Position numbers and translations under genes: made by a program
The notes under the pieces: generated by a model
The model's input: the letters and a program-made list of their open reading frames with translations, nothing else
What the model was told of the DNA's origin: nothing
The model's database searches: none
Assembly (NCBI RefSeq): GCF_021654455.1
Contig: NZ_AP024276.1
Coordinates: 620,001-684,000 of the forward strand
Length of the DNA: 64,000 nt
From: Streptococcus parasuis
GTDB lineage: Bacteria; Bacillota; Bacilli; Lactobacillales; Streptococcaceae
Reading direction: 5' to 3'
Part shown: piece by piece, positions 16,926-26,495 of the stretch
How positions within the stretch are numbered: position 1 is the first letter of the stretch
Layout of the letters: every line of letters begins with the position of its first letter

Positions 16926-17711
16926 ATGAAGATTGGATTTATTGGACTGGGCAATATGGGAGCGGCTCTAGCTCAAGCGGTCAGCCAGCAGGCAGACACT
17001 CAGCTCCTCCTCAGCAACCACAACCCAGTAAAAGCCCATGCTCTTCAAGAGAAGGTGGGAGGTCAGCTTTTTTCTAATGGGGAAATAGCAGAGCAGGCCG
17101 AGGTGATTTTCCTTGGGGTCAAGCCTCACCTAATTCAGTCTGTCTTATCAGGCTTACAGGACCAGATTAGCCAGAATCCATCAGCTATCTGGATTTCCAT
17201 GGCAGCAGGAGTGACCCTTAACAGCCTGGAAGAATTTGTGTCTGCAGATAAACTCATTCGTATCATGCCCAATACACCTGTCGCTATCGGCCAAGGTATG
17301 ACAACCTATAGCGTGGTCAATCAAGAACTCGCTCCGCTATTGGAACAAATTTTAGAAAAATCTGGCAAGGTACAGCAAGTGCCAGAGAAGTTGATAGATG
17401 CTGCGACGGCTATCGCGGGCTGTGGACCTGCCTTCGTCTATCAGATGATTGAGGCCCTGACAGATGCGGGTGTGCAGAATGGTCTTACAGCGGAGGATGC
17501 GAAAATTTTGGCTGCACAAACCTTGGCTGGAACTGCTCAAATGGTATTATCCAGCGACAAGCATCCAGCCCAGTTGAGGCAAGAAGTGACCTCGCCAGGT
17601 GGATCGACTATTGCAGGCGTAGTGGCTCTTGAAGAAGAAGGCTTCCGTTACGCCGTTATCAAGGCAGTCGCCGCCGCCCTCAAAAAGACTAGAAAATTAG
17701 GCAAAAAATAG
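16926..17711 (+). CDS. proC: Pyrroline-5-carboxylate reductase
   Basis: 261 residues; final step of proline synthesis, reducing P5C with NAD(P)H. Rossmann motif GFIGLGNMGAAL at the N-terminus, the RIMPNTP segment, and the C-terminal TSPGGSTIAGV helix that builds the decameric active site. AGGAGG overlaps the proA stop, 9 bp apart, so the genes are co-translated. Confidence 0.96.
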   Translation: MKIGFIGLGNMGAALAQAVSQQADTQLLLSNHNPVKAHALQEKVGGQLFSNGEIAEQAEVIFLGVKPHLIQSVLSGLQDQISQNPSAIWISMAAGVTLNSLEEFVSADKLIRIMPNTPVAIGQGMTTYSVVNQELAPLLEQILEKSGKVQQVPEKLIDAATAIAGCGPAFVYQMIEALTDAGVQNGLTAEDAKILAAQTLAGTAQMVLSSDKHPAQLRQEVTSPGGSTIAGVVALEEEGFRYAVIKAVAAALKKTRKLGKK

Positions 17712-17720
17712 AGAGAAAAC

Positions 17721-17758
17721 AACAAAAAACGGGACTTTTAATCCCGTTTTGTTTTTTC
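17721..17758. terminator. Terminator between proC and the TetR gene
   Basis: AAAACGGGA pairs with TCCCGTTTT around CTTTTAA, with T-run. The minus-strand regulator's stop lies inside the stem. Confidence 0.9.
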
Positions 17759-18142
17759 CTTGATCCATTGGCTGACATTGGATATAGTTTTGCTTTGCTC
17801 CGCTTTACGTTTTTGATCTTGTACAAAATCCGCAAAACTTTGCTTGACGCCGTCCTTTTGAACCTTGTCCTGTAAATCATGCCATTTCTTTTTAAGGTTG
17901 CTGGAAGTTCGCTCGTAATAGGCTTCTAGAATCTCTTCTTTTGATTTGTAGTTCCGATAGAATGCATTTCGAGAAACCCCTGCTTTTCGTACTAACTCAG
18001 AAACCGAAATTTGCTTGAGTTCTTTTTTCTCTAGGAGAAATAGCAGAGCGGTTTCGATAGATTCCTTGGTTAGCTGATTGGCTTCTTTATTAGATTGATA
18101 GAGATTTTTTAATGATTTGGGTGAAATCTTACGCTCGGTCAT
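17738..18142 (-). CDS. Short TetR/AcrR-type transcriptional regulator
   Basis: 134 residues with a standard N-terminal TetR helix-turn-helix (ISVSELVRKAGVSRNAFYRNYKSKEEIL at about residues 45-75, quoted in parts) preceded by a 20-residue lysine-rich tail. The C-terminal part is only about 55 residues and highly charged, far shorter than the usual ligand-binding domain. The stop lies inside the proC terminator, so the gene may be truncated or of a minimal type. ATG 18142 follows GGAAAGGA; GTG 18157 is an alternative. Targets unknown. Confidence 0.78.
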   Translation of the reverse strand: MTERKISPKSLKNLYQSNKEANQLTKESIETALLFLLEKKELKQISVSELVRKAGVSRNAFYRNYKSKEEILEAYYERTSSNLKKKWHDLQDKVQKDGVKQSFADFVQDQKRKAEQSKTISNVSQWIKEKTKRD

Positions 18143-18202
18143 ATTCATCCTTTCCACTTGTGTGACGTCTGAAAGTAAATGCTTTCAGCTGGGATTGTTT
18201 AA

Positions 18203-18211
18203 TGATATAAT
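18203..18211 (+). promoter_or_regulatory. degV-family gene promoter, extended -10
   Basis: TGaTATAAT about 60 bp before the start; -35 TTTCAG is weak. Confidence 0.55.
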
Positions 18212-18269
18212 TGTAAGTAAATAGAGATTTATTGTCAAATAAAAAAGTAAAACTAGAAATGAGAATCCT

Positions 18270-19130
18270 ATGTCAAAATGGAAAATTGTCGCAGATTCAG
18301 GCTGTGATTACCGTCAATTAGCAAATCTGGCGCCAAATACCGAATTTATTAGCGTACCACTTACAATTCAGGTGGGAGATGAAGCATTCGTTGACGATGC
18401 TAGCTTGGATATTGACCATATGATGCATGTGATGGAAACTTCTAAGGCTGCAGCAGGCTCAGCATGTCCGAGTCCTCAGGCATATCAGTCCGCTTTTGAA
18501 GGAGCCGATCATATTATTGTCTTGACAATTACTGGTGGCTTGTCAGGAAGCTTTAATGCAGCTCGGATAGCAAGAGATATGTATTTGGAGGAGCATCCAG
18601 AAGTTCAAATTCACCTGATTGATAGCTTGTCAGCCGGTGGTGAAATGGACCTTTTGGTGGATGAAATTAACCGGTTGATTGGAACAGGTTTGGATTTCCC
18701 ACAAGTAGTAGAGGCCATCACCCATTACCAAAACCATAGTAAGCTTCTCTTCGTATTGGCTAAGGTGGATAATCTAGTTAAGAATGGTCGTCTGAGCAAA
18801 CTGGTTGGAACAGTTGTTGGACTGCTAAATATTCGAATGGTTGGTGAAGCGAGTGCTGAGGGCAAACTTGAGTTGCTTCAAAAAGCGCGAGGTCATAAAA
18901 AATCTGTCAAAGCGGCTTTCGAAGAAATGAAGAAAGCAGGGTATCAAGGAGGGCGCATTGTGATGGCACACCGTAACAATGTGAAGTTTTTCCAAGACTT
19001 TTCAGAGTTAGTCCGACATAGTTTTCCTGCCGCCATCATTGATGAGGTTGCAACGTCTGGATTGTGCAGTTTTTATGCAGAAGACGGAGGATTACTGATG
19101 GGCTATGAAATTGAGGCCTCCGTCCAATAG
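18270..19130 (+). CDS. DegV-family fatty-acid-binding protein
   Basis: 286 residues with the two-domain DegV fold. N-terminal IVADSGCDY, the TGGLSGSFNAARIA loop that holds the fatty-acid carboxylate, and the IDSLSAGGEMDLLV segment are visible. DegV proteins are FakB subunits: they bind a fatty acid and present it to the kinase FakA for incorporation into phospholipid. Streptococci carry several with different acyl preferences; which one this is cannot be said. No FakA is encoded nearby. Confidence 0.88.
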   Translation: MSKWKIVADSGCDYRQLANLAPNTEFISVPLTIQVGDEAFVDDASLDIDHMMHVMETSKAAAGSACPSPQAYQSAFEGADHIIVLTITGGLSGSFNAARIARDMYLEEHPEVQIHLIDSLSAGGEMDLLVDEINRLIGTGLDFPQVVEAITHYQNHSKLLFVLAKVDNLVKNGRLSKLVGTVVGLLNIRMVGEASAEGKLELLQKARGHKKSVKAAFEEMKKAGYQGGRIVMAHRNNVKFFQDFSELVRHSFPAAIIDEVATSGLCSFYAEDGGLLMGYEIEASVQ

Positions 19131-19160
19131 TTTTCAATCAAATATTTATTGTCATTTGAA

Positions 19161-19264
19161 TTTGTAGCTTTGCTACCTCGTCACTTTCGGTTTGCCCTAC
19201 TCTACGAAAGTGATTTGTTTCGCATGTCTAATTTCCAACCTAGAACAGCCTTTAGGCTGTTCTA
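19161..19264. repeat. Cluster of three intergenic hairpins
   Basis: GTAGC-TTT-GCTAC at 19164-19176, TCACTTTCG (19181-19189) with CGAAAGTGA (19205-19213), and the 10-bp TAGAACAGCC-TTTA-GGCTGTTCTA at 19241-19264. None has a T-run. It lies between converging genes and resembles the hairpin cluster at 49277-49540 in style. Confidence 0.6.
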
Positions 19265-19326
19265 ACTACCTGTACCTCAGTTCCTTTTCTGACAACTCGT
19301 TCATTCGACTATAATATGATGTAACT

Positions 19327-19370
19327 AAATTCCCCTTCGGTACACAAAAAAGCTGAAGGGGATTTGTTTA
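19327..19370. terminator. Hairpin between converging genes, likely terminator
   Basis: AAATtCCCCTTC pairs with GAAGGGGATTT with one bulged T. The downstream stretch on the plus strand is T-rich. Confidence 0.65.
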
Positions 19371-19376
19371 TTCGAT

Positions 19377-20639
19377 TTATTTGGATTGCAATCGTTGCTG
19401 AAGCATGTCCAACCTCTCTGGGAGATCCTCCCCATAGTGCAATTGGAGGAAATCATGCTTTTCGCCTTCAAAAAATTGACTCATTCTGATTTGCTGTTGA
19501 ATGGCAGGCGTCACGGTCCCTTTTTCAAGTTGAAAGGTTACACTTCCTTTTGAAATACGATATGGAACGGATAGTGAATGCTGATTGAGGTATTCTTTCG
19601 TTTTATTCCACTGTACGTGATGTATTTGATGAAGGTGCTGTGTATTTCGTGAAAACATACCATTATCAATATACAGTGAAAGTGCCTTTTGCATGATGAG
19701 GTTGGTATCGTAGTCAATCAAGCTTTTGTGTTGTATAAAAGCATCGCGTAATTGGTTGGGAAGGCTAATTGCACCAATTCGTAGTGCAGGAAAGAGTGTA
19801 GGGGTGAAGGATTTGATATAAATGACACGATTGTCTGTATCAAGGTAATGCAATGGAAGACTGTGGCTGGAGTCAAAGTCTGCTAAATAATCATCTTCAA
19901 TGATGTAGACGTTGTATTGGTTAGCAAGTTTTACAATGGCTGTTTTAGTGGCCAGGTCATAGGTTGAACCGAGAGGGTTATGCAAGCGAGGAATAGTATA
20001 GAAAAATTTGATATTTCCTTTTTTGAAAATGGATTCTAATTCTTCGAGGTCAATGCCATCAAGGTTGCGTTCAATGGTTTGATAAGGAATCCCTTGGTGT
20101 TGAACGAGTTCGACCATCCGTGAATAGGTAGGCTTTTCAATTAATATATCAGATTTGTCATTGGTAAAAGTCATTTGTGTTAGAATATACAAAGCTTGTT
20201 GGCTACCAGCGGTAATGACCAACTGGTCTTTTTTTGTATAGACATGGTAATCCATTAGAAGGCTCTGGACAGAGGAAATCAATTCTGCCAGTCCTTCTTG
20301 TTGGTGGTAGTAGTTAAAGAGATAGTTTTCTCTTCCAATGAGGCTTTCATGAAGACAAATGCGGAAATCTTCGTATGGTAATTCCTGAAAATCGGCTGGA
20401 TTTAAATCGACCATATCTTCCTTGAAATGTTGGTCTTCCAGGATGTAGTATCCACTTTTTTCGACAGAATAGATTTTCTTTTGGTATTTGAGTTCGACCA
20501 AGGCCTTTTGTACAGTGTCTTTGCTGCACTGGTAAGTTTGACTAAGTTGCCGTACTGATGGGAGTTTTTGCCCACGTTTATAAGTATGGTTTTCAATAGC
20601 TTGGTTAATATCTGAGATAATTTGCTGGTATTTTGTCAT
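19377..20639 (-). CDS. MocR-type (GntR-aminotransferase) regulator lacking the PLP lysine
   Basis: 420 residues. N-terminal GntR winged helix (residues 1-68, LPSVRQLSQTYQCSKDTVQKAL) fused to a fold-type-I aminotransferase-like domain from about 95. Cofactor-pocket motifs remain: GSQQAL near 145, HNPLGST at 220-226 and EDDY at 248-251. The internal aldimine lysine, normally in an SxSK-type segment just before the PxLR motif, is replaced: the segment reads YIKSFTPTLFPALRIG with Pro280 at the Lys position. Lys276 is four residues early. It may therefore bind PLP non-covalently, or bind another ligand. It is divergent from yaaA-glf, which it could regulate; other MocR proteins control pdx or GABA genes. 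Confidence 0.88.
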   Translation of the reverse strand: MTKYQQIISDINQAIENHTYKRGQKLPSVRQLSQTYQCSKDTVQKALVELKYQKKIYSVEKSGYYILEDQHFKEDMVDLNPADFQELPYEDFRICLHESLIGRENYLFNYYHQQEGLAELISSVQSLLMDYHVYTKKDQLVITAGSQQALYILTQMTFTNDKSDILIEKPTYSRMVELVQHQGIPYQTIERNLDGIDLEELESIFKKGNIKFFYTIPRLHNPLGSTYDLATKTAIVKLANQYNVYIIEDDYLADFDSSHSLPLHYLDTDNRVIYIKSFTPTLFPALRIGAISLPNQLRDAFIQHKSLIDYDTNLIMQKALSLYIDNGMFSRNTQHLHQIHHVQWNKTKEYLNQHSLSVPYRISKGSVTFQLEKGTVTPAIQQQIRMSQFFEGEKHDFLQLHYGEDLPERLDMLQQRLQSK

Positions 20640-20738
20640 GTCAACTGTCCCCTTACAGATGATTTACTATTAGTATATAGCATTGTTTCAAGTAAGACAA
20701 GAACAAACTGTGCAGAGTAGGCAGAGAAGCGAGGCCTG

Positions 20739-20747
20739 TGTTATAAT
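20739..20747 (+). promoter_or_regulatory. yaaA promoter, extended -10
   Basis: TGtTATAAT; predicted +1 about 20754, one base before the ATG of yaaA. Confidence 0.62.
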
Positions 20748-20754
20748 GAAAGGC

Positions 20755-21483
20755 ATGAAGATTATTTTACCAAATGCTAAAGAATTAAATACAAATATGG
20801 ATCCACAAGCTTTTCAGGATTTATCTCCAGAAAGTTTGCAAGTTTTATCTGAGCTTGCAAGTAAAGATTCTCAGCAGTTAGCAGATTTTTATAAATTGCC
20901 ACTGGAAAGAGCGGAGCTGGAGAAAGATCGTTGGACAAGGATAGTGCATGGTCGAGCAAAAACATATCCTGCTTGGCTCTTGTATGATGGATTGATGTAT
21001 CGTTATATGCACCGAACTGACCTTTCTGACCAGGAACTGTCTTACATGAAAGATCATGTTTATATTGCAACTGGTTTTTATGGATTGATATCTCCATTCT
21101 CCCTCATTGCACCTCATCGTTTGGATTTTCAAGGGAGTTTAAAAGTGATGGGAAAATCATTGAAGCAATTTTGGCGTCCCTTTTATGATGCTTGTCTGCA
21201 AAATGAAGAAGTCATTATTTCTTTGGCATCTTCGGAATTTGAACAAGTTTTTTCTCCGGAAATTCAAAAGAGAATGATAAGGGTGCTGTTTGAGGAAGAA
21301 AAGAATGGCAAGAGGAAAATACATTCCACAATATCCAAAAAGGGGAGAGGCAGATTTTTGTCATGGATGGCAGAGACAAATTGTGTGACCTTGGAACATT
21401 TAAAGGAAGCAAGGGTCGACGGTTTTCAGTTTGATGCTATGGCTTCCACTGATAGACAACTTTGTTTTGTAAGAAAGGTTTGA
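20755..21483 (+). CDS. yaaA: YaaA-family peroxide stress protein
   Basis: 242 residues beginning MKIILPNAKEL, the usual start of the UPF0246/YaaA family, with the conserved segments HGRAKTYPAW, YIATGFYGLISPF and the C-terminal FDAMASTDRQLCFVRK. E. coli YaaA lowers free iron and protects DNA under peroxide stress; streptococcal function is inferred only. An ATG at 20746 overlaps the -10 box, so 20755 is preferred. AAAGG lies only 1 nt before the ATG, too close to act as RBS, which fits a leaderless message. glf starts 8 nt after the stop. Confidence 0.88.
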   Translation: MKIILPNAKELNTNMDPQAFQDLSPESLQVLSELASKDSQQLADFYKLPLERAELEKDRWTRIVHGRAKTYPAWLLYDGLMYRYMHRTDLSDQELSYMKDHVYIATGFYGLISPFSLIAPHRLDFQGSLKVMGKSLKQFWRPFYDACLQNEEVIISLASSEFEQVFSPEIQKRMIRVLFEEEKNGKRKIHSTISKKGRGRFLSWMAETNCVTLEHLKEARVDGFQFDAMASTDRQLCFVRKV

Positions 21484-21491
21484 TCAAATAA

Positions 21492-22601
21492 ATGAACAAT
21501 TACGATTATCTAGTTGTAGGTGCTGGTTTGTTCGGTGCAGTCTTTGCTCATGAGGCAGCTAAAAAGGGTAAAAAAATCAAGGTTATCGAAAAACGAGACC
21601 ACATTGCTGGTAACATCTATACAAAAGAAGTAGAAGGCATTCAGGTCCATGAATATGGAGCTCATATTTTCCACACTTCAGAGAGGGAAATTTGGGACTA
21701 TGTGAATCAGTTTGCAGAGTTCAACCGCTACACAAACACACCAGTTGCCAACTACAAGGGTGAGATTTACAATCTTCCATTCAACATGAATACCTTCAAT
21801 AAACTGTGGGGTGTGGTTACTCCTGCGGAGGCAGAGGCAAAGATTGCTGAGCAACGTGCTGTTTTGGGAGGAAAAACACCTGAGAACTTGGAAGAACAAG
21901 CCATCTCACTAGTTGGTACAGACATCTATGAAAAATTGATCAAGTCATACACTGAGAAACAATGGGAAAAACCATGTACGGAGTTGCCTGCTTTTATCAT
22001 CCGTCGTTTGCCCGTGCGTTTGACTTACGACAATAACTATTTTAACGACACATTTCAAGGTATTCCCATTGGTGGTTACACGCAGATTGTTGAAAAAATG
22101 TTGGACCATGACAATATTGATGTGGAGACAAGTGTTGATTTCTTTGCCAATAAGGAAGACTATTTAGCTACCTATCCGAAAATTGTCTTTACAGGAATGA
22201 TTGACGAGTTTTTTGATTACCAACTTGGTGAATTGGAATATCGTAGCCTTCGATTTGAGACAGAGGTCTTGGATATGGAAAACTATCAAGGGAATGCAGT
22301 TGTGAACTACACAGATAGTGAAACGCCATTTACTCGAATTATCGAACACAAACATTTTGAATTTGGTACACAACCGAAAACCATTATTACACGTGAGTAT
22401 TCGAAGACATGGACACGAGGCGATGAGCCATATTATCCAGTCAACAATGATCGTAACAACAAACTCTATACTGCTTATAAACGCCTCGCAGAACAACAAG
22501 AGAATGTTATATTTGGTGGGCGTCTCGGTCATTATCGTTACTACGATATGCACCAAGTTATCGGAGCTGCCTTGCAGTGTGTGAGAAGTGAAGTAGAGTA
22601 A
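21492..22601 (+). CDS. glf: UDP-galactopyranose mutase
   Basis: 369-residue flavoenzyme that interconverts UDP-galactopyranose and UDP-galactofuranose for capsule or other surface glycans. N-terminal FAD motif VVGAGLFGAVFAHEAAKKG, the EKRDHIAGNIY loop, and the active-site stretch with Arg and Tyr (RRLPVRLTYDNNYFNDTFQGIPIGGY, quoted in part) are present. It sits behind yaaA outside any capsule cluster. The nearest GAAAGG is about 13 nt from the ATG, so initiation may depend on coupling to yaaA. Confidence 0.96.
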   Translation: MNNYDYLVVGAGLFGAVFAHEAAKKGKKIKVIEKRDHIAGNIYTKEVEGIQVHEYGAHIFHTSEREIWDYVNQFAEFNRYTNTPVANYKGEIYNLPFNMNTFNKLWGVVTPAEAEAKIAEQRAVLGGKTPENLEEQAISLVGTDIYEKLIKSYTEKQWEKPCTELPAFIIRRLPVRLTYDNNYFNDTFQGIPIGGYTQIVEKMLDHDNIDVETSVDFFANKEDYLATYPKIVFTGMIDEFFDYQLGELEYRSLRFETEVLDMENYQGNAVVNYTDSETPFTRIIEHKHFEFGTQPKTIITREYSKTWTRGDEPYYPVNNDRNNKLYTAYKRLAEQQENVIFGGRLGHYRYYDMHQVIGAALQCVRSEVE

Positions 22602-22615
22602 ATATGAAAAAAAGT

Positions 22616-22660
22616 ACCCTTATCCAATTATATTTAGCAATTGGATAAGGGTGTTTTTTT
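22616..22660 (+). terminator. Strong terminator after glf
   Basis: Perfect 14-bp stem (22616-22629 with 22639-22652) followed by seven T. Confidence 0.93.
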
Positions 22661-22717
22661 GAAAGCTATGATATATTCTATCAGCTAGTTAGTGAGAAAC
22701 TAGACCGAAATCATATT

Positions 22718-23575
22718 CTAAGCTGATGTTTTTACAAATGAATGCTTCTGATCTTCTAATAGTGCAGTGTAAAAGTGGATTTGCGCAGCATGATAGTAAG
22801 GCAACACATAAATGCCAACTACACCGAAGGTGATAGTAGAAAGTAGGAACCATCCGATGAAATGCAGATCTAACAGAAAGCGTTTCATTTTGTATCCTTT
22901 CATTAGGTTCCGACTGTGTTTAATGGTAGAAAGAGGATTGCGGTAGTCATTCGTGGTTAGTTGATCAAATAAAACTGTCTCAACTTGCGAATAGGCGTAG
23001 ATTTGAGGTAGATAAATAATCAACCCAATGATTATCAGCAAAAATCCGATGAAAAACAGCATACCTGTCACACTGAGAATGTCATAGGGAATTTGAACCT
23101 CGGTAACGCTCCCTTGTGAAAGGAGAAAACTCGATAAATAGATAATTGAGCCTAAAAAACATACTAGTCCGATGTAGAAAATAAGGCCCCAAAGAAATAA
23201 CAAAATGCGCTTTAAGATGAAAGTAAAGAAAATTTTTTTAAACTGTTCATGTTGAAAAATGGCCAATGAACTGCTCACTCTGTATTCATTCGCTCCCTGT
23301 TTAATGCCTTTGAAAAGAGTCCACATTATAGATAGATATAACAGGCTCATTAAAAGTCCATAAAAGATAGGAAATAGTATGCTAGACAGTAGGTAACTGA
23401 AATGTAGATTGGATCCATCTTGTGACAAGTATACCTCAAGAATAGATTGACGAGTGGATGAGAAAAGTTGGACACTGACGGATATGAGCACTGGAATAAG
23501 TGCAATTTGAAAGATGTTGGGAGTATTTTGTAATGTTTTTCTAGCCTTGTCAGTAATTGTAGCAATAGTCAACAT
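22718..23575 (-). CDS. DUF975 family membrane protein
   Basis: 285 residues with about six membrane segments and the DUF975 layout: N-terminal KARKTLQ, a helix near 20-40, paired helices at about 65-90, 125-155 and 185-215, then the conserved C-terminus NPLSTIKHSRNLMKGYKMKRFLLDLHFIGW (quoted in part). Function unknown across the family. ATG 23575 follows AAAGGAGA. The gene stands alone between the glf terminator and tgt. The 265 bp from 23576 to 23842 hold only the upstream regions of this gene and tgt, with a CTAGGA/TCCTAG hairpin just before the tgt RBS. Confidence 0.85.
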   Translation of the reverse strand: MLTIATITDKARKTLQNTPNIFQIALIPVLISVSVQLFSSTRQSILEVYLSQDGSNLHFSYLLSSILFPIFYGLLMSLLYLSIMWTLFKGIKQGANEYRVSSSLAIFQHEQFKKIFFTFILKRILLFLWGLIFYIGLVCFLGSIIYLSSFLLSQGSVTEVQIPYDILSVTGMLFFIGFLLIIIGLIIYLPQIYAYSQVETVLFDQLTTNDYRNPLSTIKHSRNLMKGYKMKRFLLDLHFIGWFLLSTITFGVVGIYVLPYYHAAQIHFYTALLEDQKHSFVKTSA

Positions 23576-23839
23576 AGATAGGGTCTCCTTTGATAGACAT
23601 TGTAACATAATTCTAGATGACAAGCTAGATTTTTTTTGATAGACTGGAAGGTGCTGTGGAAATTAATCGATTCCTTATTTCAAGTTAGTTACAGTAAGTT
23701 TTGTTCTTCTCAACTTTCAAAACGATTCGTCGGATATACATGAAAATGATACTTGTTTATTTTTCATAAGACAGAACAATCGATTAGACCATGCAAGATT
23801 AAATTCCTAGGACTGTTTTTCCTAGCGGGAGGTAAATAA

Positions 23840-24985
<1,146 letters not shown>

Positions 24986-25068
24986 GATAAAAAGCCTTCT
25001 TGGTTGGACTGAGACATGTTTTTAGTTACACTTTCTTAAAATTTTGTAAGACAGGCATACAAATAAAT

Positions 25069-25120
25069 AAAGCATACGATTATGAAACTCTTCGGTAACA
25101 TGATCGTATGCTTTTATTTT
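25069..25120. terminator. Terminator in the tgt-pepQ spacer
   Basis: A stem of about 16 bp (25069-25084 with 25099-25114) with a 14-nt loop, flanked by A and T runs, suits both converging genes. The rest of this 220-bp spacer shows nothing else. Confidence 0.85.
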
Positions 25121-25207
25121 AATAATCGGCATCACAGCACTTTTATTTTAGATAAAAATGAACTGTTGCCAACGAGCTTTGAGGAGTGAAGAAACGATTG
25201 GTTCCCA

Positions 25208-26293
25208 TTACCCTTCAAAATACAGTAATTCTTTTGGTGTTTTTGTAAAGACTTCAAAGCCATTTTTGGTAACGTAACCACAATCCTCGATACGAACACC
25301 AACTTTTCCAGGGATGTAAATACCAGGCTCGACAGAGAAACACATACCTTCTTCTATGACCAAATCATTGCCTTCCATAATCGATGGGAATTCATGGACA
25401 CTCATGCCCAAACCATGTCCAAGACGGTGGTTGAAATACTCACCATAACCAGCTTTTTCAATCACTGATCGTGCGGCATTGTCAATTTCACTAGCGGTCA
25501 CACCAGGCTTGATCATATTAACTGCAGCCATATGAGCCTCTAAAGTTAAGTTGTAAATATCCTGTTTAAACTGGTCTGGCTTACCGACAGCGACTGTGCG
25601 CGTCATATCGGAAGTATATCCCAAAGTTTCTACACCAAGGTCGAACAATAGCAGAGCGTCATTTTCGATTTTGTTTGTTGATGGAATTCCGTGAGGGTTA
25701 GCGGCATTATTTCCTGTTAAGACCATGGTATCAAAGCTCATTTTTGAAATGCCTTGTTTTTTCATTTCAAATTCAATCTGAGCAATGATATCAGTTTCTG
25801 TTACATTGAGTGAGATATTATCAAAGCCAACTTGCATTGCTTTATCTGCAAATTCACCAGCAACCAACATTTTTTCTATTTCATCACGCGACTTGATCAA
25901 TTTCATAGTATTAATCAGAGGTGTAATGTCTGAAAATGGTTGGCTAAAGATAGACTGAAGACCATGGTAGCGGGTTAAATTCAAATTATCAAATTCTGCA
26001 CTGATTGCTGAGAAAGATTTTTGTGGCAATTTGCTCTTGATAATCTTCCATGGGTTTTCTGAGTCCATATAGCCGGCTACAGGAAAGTCAACAGTCGCAA
26101 CCGCACGTTCTACATCCAAGGCAGGAAGGAAAAGGAGTGATTCATGATCAGGCATGACAAAGAGCAACATATGGCGCTCATGTGGATCACTGAGGTAACC
26201 AGTCAGGTAATAAATGCTAATTGGATCTGAAAAGATTGCTAAATCTAATTTATTTGAATCGAGGTAATTTTGGACGTGTTGCAATTTTGACAT
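25208..26293 (-). CDS. pepQ: Xaa-Pro dipeptidase
   Basis: 361-residue M24 metallopeptidase that splits X-Pro dipeptides in the cytoplasm. Metal ligands are recognisable: LFDLGVETLGYTSDMTRT (two Asp), GLGHGLG-type His (HRLGHGLGMSVHE), Glu in EGMCFSVEPGIY and VRIEDCG. ATG 26293 follows AAAGGA. Divergent from ccpA, the classic lactic-acid-bacterium arrangement, so it is probably carbon-regulated. Confidence 0.95.
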   Translation of the reverse strand: MSKLQHVQNYLDSNKLDLAIFSDPISIYYLTGYLSDPHERHMLLFVMPDHESLLFLPALDVERAVATVDFPVAGYMDSENPWKIIKSKLPQKSFSAISAEFDNLNLTRYHGLQSIFSQPFSDITPLINTMKLIKSRDEIEKMLVAGEFADKAMQVGFDNISLNVTETDIIAQIEFEMKKQGISKMSFDTMVLTGNNAANPHGIPSTNKIENDALLLFDLGVETLGYTSDMTRTVAVGKPDQFKQDIYNLTLEAHMAAVNMIKPGVTASEIDNAARSVIEKAGYGEYFNHRLGHGLGMSVHEFPSIMEGNDLVIEEGMCFSVEPGIYIPGKVGVRIEDCGYVTKNGFEVFTKTPKELLYFEG

Positions 26294-26337
26294 GGCTTTT
26301 CCTTTCAAATTTGGTAATTATTTTGAAATTTTCTTTT

Positions 26338-26367
26338 ATTATATTGACTATTGTTTCAAAAAATCAA
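26338..26367 (-). promoter_or_regulatory. pepQ promoter
   Basis: Minus strand TTGATT (26367-26362), 18-bp spacer, TATAAT (26343-26338). Confidence 0.65.
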
Positions 26368-26427
26368 AAAATTTGCAAGTACAAAGGAAAAAATTGCGAT
26401 TTTCTCTTGAAAGTGGTTTCAAAAAAT
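26353..26427. repeat. Paired 12-bp repeats between the pepQ and ccpA promoters
   Basis: GTTTCAAAAAAT occurs at 26353-26364 and 26416-26427, 63 bp (six helical turns) apart, one copy inside each divergent promoter. Confidence 0.5.
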
Positions 26428-26435
26428 GATACACT
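26407..26435 (+). promoter_or_regulatory. ccpA promoter
   Basis: TTGAAA (26407-26412), 17-bp spacer, TGaTACACT. Confidence 0.6.
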
Positions 26436-26444
26436 ATGATTGAG

Positions 26445-26461
26445 TGAAAGCGTAATTTTCA
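26445..26461. promoter_or_regulatory. cre-like site downstream of the ccpA start point
   Basis: TGAAAGCGTAATTTTCA keeps the cre half-sites TGAAA and TTTCA and the central CG, with a longer spacer than the consensus. Position just after +1 would allow roadblock autorepression. Confidence 0.45.
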
Positions 26462-26495
26462 TAGAAATTTGATTTAAGAAAGGAAGTATAAATAG

